A stretch of 64,000 nucleotides of DNA. It comes from Siderastrea siderea (taxonomy: Eukaryota; Cnidaria; Anthozoa; Scleractinia; Rhizangiidae). The translations under genes were made by a program, and so were the position numbers. Below the pieces are notes generated by a model. It was not told where the DNA came from and did not search any database. It worked only from the letters and a program-made list of their open reading frames with translations. Positions 53,801 to 59,800 of this stretch are shown here, piece by piece. How positions within the stretch are numbered: position 1 is the first letter of the stretch; each line of letters starts with the position of its first letter. The stretch is taken from the NCBI GenBank assembly GCA_964030785.1, contig OZ034968.1, positions 32,486,186 to 32,550,185 of the forward strand, written 5' to 3'.

Positions 53801-56800
53801 GGTCCGTGTCACAACATCCGTAAATGGACATCTCATCGTTTATGGCGTTAAAGAAACCGTTTCAAACGTAGATCCAAGTGTCTATGACACTGCTTTTGTT
53901 ATTGAAAATGGACAAATGGTAATGCAAACAGACCTGTCTTTAAACGGGCATCGTTGGCGTGGTTCCGTTCATTACATAAATGGGATTTTGAATACAAACA
54001 ATGGAAACACATTTTTATTAAATGGTTGTGACAAAATAATCATTCCAAATCATAGCCACATATTAACTATAAAAGTGCTCTATTTCAAGATCAAAAGTCA
54101 ATATACGCCCATTTCTTTAAAAATAAAACACAGTTCACATTTAACTCAATCAATCACTTACACTCCAACCAAAACAACTATATTACAGACAATAAGTATT
54201 AATTTAGTACTGGCGTTTGGTCTTATGGCTGTGGAACTGGCTTCGGTTGTAAAAGATGAAGAACGGTTACTATTGATTGAATACAGAGCGCCATAAACAT
54301 TTTTCAGTTATTATATACCACAATGCGCGACATATACGACTTCAACCATATCGACCAGACACTTTCTAAAGAGAAAGTTAAAAAAATGAAAGATTTATAT
54401 GCGTCTTACCACAAGAAGCATGTTGGATATGAAAAGCTGTACCGCGGTTTTCGAAGAAAAAATGTTGTTTGTAATCTTTCTGCTGGCAAATTGATTATCA
54501 GCGCCGCAGTAGCCGGAGGCATTACGCTGAACCCTGTTGTCATTGCAACTTTAACAGGGGTTGGTCTTATTTTAAAAGCAGTGGCTAGCCTTAAGAAATA
54601 CGATAAGAAGACAGAACAAGCAAATTTTGCCCGGATCGAATACCAAAAAGTCCTTGATGAGATTCGCTTCTACCTCAGAGGCGAAGCTTTCGACGAAAAG
54701 GTCTTTCTTGATAGATTGAAAATGATAGATAATTTCGTCACTGATCATTGCATGGAGATTCCACCATCTATTTGTAAAAAATACAGCAATACATTTGCTC
54801 CGTTGTAAGATTTCCAAAGTAATTATATACGCCACAAAAATGACTGCAATTTTGCAAGCTATTTGTTATCGCCTCGTTGAGCTTCTGACACCCCTCGAAA
54901 TTAAAAAAATACGATTTATCACTCGTGAATGTGTTACAAAAATAATGTCCCCAACTCGTGATAAAGATGGTTACCCCATTTAAGGACAAGATGTGGTTCC
55001 ATAATGCGATTTTCCTCTCTAAGTTGGAAAAAAAAACGAAAAAAGCGAGACAGTCCCGCATGGCAATGTGCGCCAACAAGCGTGACATTGCGTGACACAA
55101 AGCGTGACTTTCACTCTGACGTTGTGTGACGGGTCATGAGAAAAGGGTTAAATCCCTTGTCGGGGGTGCTTCGTGGCGCGTGTTCCTCAATCCCCGATCC
55201 TCGATTCCCTGATCCCCTTCCGATTTTCCCGGAGTCCCAGGTCCTCGCGAACACGGCATGTGTTTCAACAACAATCGTAGAGTTTCGGGCAAAAAATGAG
55301 TCGGAGTTTCAATGTCACTTTAATTTACGTTCAGTTTAAAGCCGCAGTCGCTTTTTTTACCCCACCTAAGATGCCAGAGTGATACCGTTGCTTAGATTTG
55401 TGTTCGAAGCCCTTCGAACGATCGATAGTCTTTGTCAAAAACAGGGGGGGGGGGGGGGGGGTTAATCGAAGCTCGTTTTATTTTCCTGCGCCTCTTCAAT
55501 CACCTGAACAAACTCATATGTTATTCTTCTCACATCATTCAGCAGGGGCGGCGAAGAAAGTTCGGCGACAATCAAGTAAATCTTAAGAAATAGCACAATC
55601 ATGTCGCTTTGATTCCTCTCTGAGTTATGAAACAACCTTTGCTTTCATATGTTCGAATAGAATGTTCAAGAACTTTCGGTGTTGTGAAATGTACTGACCG
55701 CACGTCTAGTGACAAGGGGGTTTTTCTTTCAATAAGCTGACATTCATATTCAAAAAACCGCTTGAAACTATATTTAGGCGCTGGGTCAGTCCAATTCGTA
55801 ACAAAAGGGAAACCCCCTTTATTTTCAGTATGTGGCATGTAAGACCAAGCAGGGTATTGTTTTAATTTCGAAGCATTGACGTCATGGGATAAGAAGGGTC
55901 ACTCAAGGCAGCGCTTTATTTATCAACCACAACACACAGTAAGATTGAAAAAACCTTTTATTGAGAGACGATCAGCGATTCAGCTCAATCCTCCTCGCTA
56001 CTGGATTGATCGGTACCATTCTGGACATTTGTTTCAAGCTGCCGGATCTCTTGCTCAGCAAGGACGCTCTCAGCTTCTTTGTTCTCGAGAGATTTGGCTA
56101 ATTCTCGCATCCTGCTACCCATGCTGATTGAAAACATTTTACTGAGAGACGATCAGCGATTCAGCTAAATCCTCCTCGCTACTGGATTGATCGGTACCAT
56201 CCTGGACATTTGTTTCAAGCTGCCGGATCTCTTGCTCAACAAGGACGATCTCAGCTTCTTTGGTCTCGAGAGACTTGGCTAATTCTCGCATCCTGCTACG
56301 AATGCTCTTTCTCTGCTTGACCAGTTTCGAACGCTCAGAGATTTGTCTGGCCAGCCTAATACGAACTTGTGTACTGGATACGTTTGTTCGGGCGGCAAGA
56401 GTCTCAAGGAATTGGAAAACATGTCTCCTGTTTTGGTTTTGTTCCATTTTTGTTCTGCAGACGCAAGATCGACGCGACTTCGGTAAATTTATACCTTTAC
56501 GCGGTGTGGGTCTGGGAAAGGGAGCAGAGTGAAGAAATAGAAGATGACATCACATTTAGGGGCAGAGTGAATAAATAGAAATGACAAAACTGAGTTTTTT
56601 TGGTGGGGAGACATTCCGAAAGGTGACGGAAATTCCGAAAGGTGCGAGAAAATAAATTAGACAGAAATCGGCACCTTTCGGAATTAAACATCACCTTTCG
56701 GAATTTCCGTCACCCTTCGGAATTTCCGTCACCTTTCGGAATGTGTTGTGAAGTGCCCGAAAATTTTTCTGCTGGGAGGTTAAATAGGGGTAAATATGAG

Positions 56801-59800
56801 TGTACGGATGAAGCGGTGTTTGTTTGCGCTGCAACACCGGCACGGTTTACTTTTGTTCTTGTCCAGCTATGTTTTCTCTCGCAAGCTATATGCTTCGCTT
56901 TGCTGACTCCCCCCTTAGAGTTTCCTTTTTGGTTTAGGTCTGTGTGCTAGGTGGCTTAATAAGGGTAAATACGGGTGTACGGATGAGGTGGTTGTCTTCC
57001 GGTATTTGTCGACGGGACCATCAATACACAATCAACCGAAGTAGTATAACCGGAGTCAAACAAATAATGGCAATAAGGAACGTAATATATACCACCCCAG
57101 AGGGGGCCGAATCCGAGCCGAAGGTGAGGATGAGTGACCCCTCTGGACGGTATTTATGATGAAACATTGCCGGTATTCATTTGACTCCGGTTATACTACT
57201 TCGCTCTCATATTCCTTTACGTATCTGAATGTTTCACCGAGCGAAACGAGAACAGAGCCTGATCACCGGTTACTTTCAGATAATAAATGGAAGAGATTAA
57301 GAATTACAAGTATTTCACGTTTTGTCTGACTGTTTTTGTTTCAATTTCAGCCCAGGCTGTTGCCGTTCTGTCTTCCGCCAGATTTGCTGGAGAGAGGTTA
57401 ATAGGAAGTAAGTTCGTTGTTCTGTTGAAGTACTTATTGTGGAGGGTGAAATAAAATATATTCGTATTTAGTCACTAAAATATGAACAAATGACTCACAT
57501 GTATTTTACTCGTGAGCCGGGATTTTTTGTGACCATTATCCGTGAACAGGACTGTGTAACAGTAGTGGTCCTAAGAAAGGAGAAAAAACAAGGTAAGAAT
57601 AAATACAGCCACAACTGGTTGTCTAGTGTTAATTTCAAGATTTGCGCTTGCGCCATTTCTTTCGCCTTAGTCTTCATCAACCTAGACCCCAGTTAGCCAC
57701 TCAACAATTGTACATTTATTTATTTATTTATTTATTTATTTGCCAAAGGCAGGTAAACAGACTGGAAGACATGATTGCATCCCTTACCAGGCCTATCTAC
57801 CCAACCCATCCCCAACTAAACTTACCCAACTCACAATTTAGATTTAAAAAAAACCTAAAAGAAAGCTTCATAGGCAATTTACGTTCAAGTTAAATAGCTT
57901 TACAGTGGAACACCCGTTGACTCGGCCTCCAACGGGGCGCGAAAACCTGACTGTATAAAGGGAGTAGCTGGATTGTTAATAAATAATGGGGTTAGGATAG
58001 CTAATCCACCAGAAAAGAAAGGGATAATGGCAGCACAAAAACAAAAGCAAACAGGTCTGTGACACATAATAGAACAGAAATTGCAAATGATGACTAAACT
58101 TAAAAGCAGTAAGAATGACCACGAAAAATCTACGAGTTGTGTAAAGCTAAGGGCATGCCCGAAACCACACTTTGGATACAGCACCAAGAGCCATAAACGA
58201 CAGGTCCTTTATGGGTCTTGACGGCCCCTAATTGGAAGAGAGGCCTAGCAAAATGGCTCTCAGTATGTCGACGCTTCTCTTTCCATATGTAACACTTAAA
58301 ACTTTATCAGTCCCTAAAGCTAAATAAAGCGAAAAATAACGCATAAAAAGGAAGGATTAAGTAAAATCATTAGATGCATTCCCTTGGATGTTGGCATCTT
58401 TTCACACGTCAAAATGGATTACCAGTAAGCAGATGACCGGGGGGTCCAAATCCGCTAGGACACTGGCTCCTCCAAGGTTGAAGCACTGCTTCAACCTTGG
58501 CGGAGCCGGTGTCCTAGTGGTTTTGGACCCCCCGGTCATCCGCTTACTGGTAATCCATTTTCATTACACGAGCGAGCCGGCTCGGTTAGCCGGGCTGGCT
58601 CGGTCTGCCCAGATGACTGCTCAGCTCGAGGCGAGTCAGCTCGCCTGTGGCTAAATTTTAAAGCTGTCGTGTGAAAGATGCTACATCAAAGAGAATGGAT
58701 CGAGTGAGTTGTGCTTTCGCTAATCCACTATTTTGGTGTATTATTTTCAGTTTTCCGTAGATTTATTATCTGATAAACTCGTATGTTTCATATAGAAAGA
58801 GAAATACTGATCGACTCACTGGTGAACCGTTTTGTCCCAAAACGAAATTTTTAAATAACGATAAAGTATTAGCCCGCGGCAAACACGGTTACATGGACAA
58901 TTTTCAACCCAGCTAGCCAGGATCCTGGCATCGTGATAGTGCCAGGAACCCCGACGAGCCGGACTGATGTTTTTCCACGTAATTGCGAATTGCGAAGTTG
59001 CTTTTTGATGTGTTAACAGACGCGTCGGGATCTCGGTAAACCAAGCCAGCCCGGCTCTTGTAATCGGCCCCTCCTATGCTGGAAAGTACATTTTAGACGG
59101 TTTGAAAACAAATTTCTTAAAGATTGTAATTTATTTATTTATTTATTTATTTTTTATTTATTCATTTTTCATGACAAGCACGGTTTTCCCGAAAACGTTT
59201 GGGAGTGAATGGAAAGAGAATTGCAGCTTATTAAAATGGCCAGCACAATAAAAAAAACACACGCACACACACACACACACAGAGGAAAACTCAGGTTCGT
59301 GGACGGGGTAGCCGGAAGGATTAAAGGGGGTTAATACAAAGAAATGTCTGAGCTTTTGTTCGGGCGGAAAAATAGCCACAATGATAAGGTGGCCGTATTG
59401 CGCGGTGACCGTAAAGCGTCCCTCTGTAGTACGCTTAATGGATAGAGATCGTATTTTTCTAATGATTTCAACAGCCGTTACACCTTATTGCACTTTCCGT
59501 AATGTTGCTGGTGGGATAGTGGTCGTCACTACTTGGATGATTCTGCGCAGAAGTACCAGCCTCGAGGAATTTGTGAAGGTATTCACGGAAGCGGTCCTTC
59601 CAGCAGCGAATATCTTGCGAGCAATAAGTGAAGGCTCACTTTGCTTCACAATTCAAGCAGAAAGTATCTCAGCTCTTGAGGAATTTTGGAGGCAATACCA
59701 GGACGGTACACTGCAGAAAAATCTTCAAGAGTTTCTGATCACGGATGAAGTCAAACAACTGGCGGGTGGAGGGGAGTTGACACTGACAGTGGATATTGAC

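Larger units (their letters stand above)
40501..57200 (+). mobile_element. Polinton/Maverick virus-like DNA transposon (16.7 kb)
   Basis: Large self-synthesising transposon related to adintoviruses and adenoviruses. It carries the diagnostic set: protein-primed DNA polymerase B, RVE integrase, adenain-like protease, packaging ATPase, and double- and probable single-jelly-roll capsid proteins, between 365-bp terminal inverted repeats. It is inserted in intron 1 of the DED gene in the host transcription direction. Its polymerase is intact after one amber codon, but capsid, protease, PLA2, fibre, core and integrase genes carry stops or frameshifts. This copy therefore appears defective. A 5-bp direct repeat TCGCT flanks it (40,496-40,500 and 57,201-57,205). 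Confidence 0.95.
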
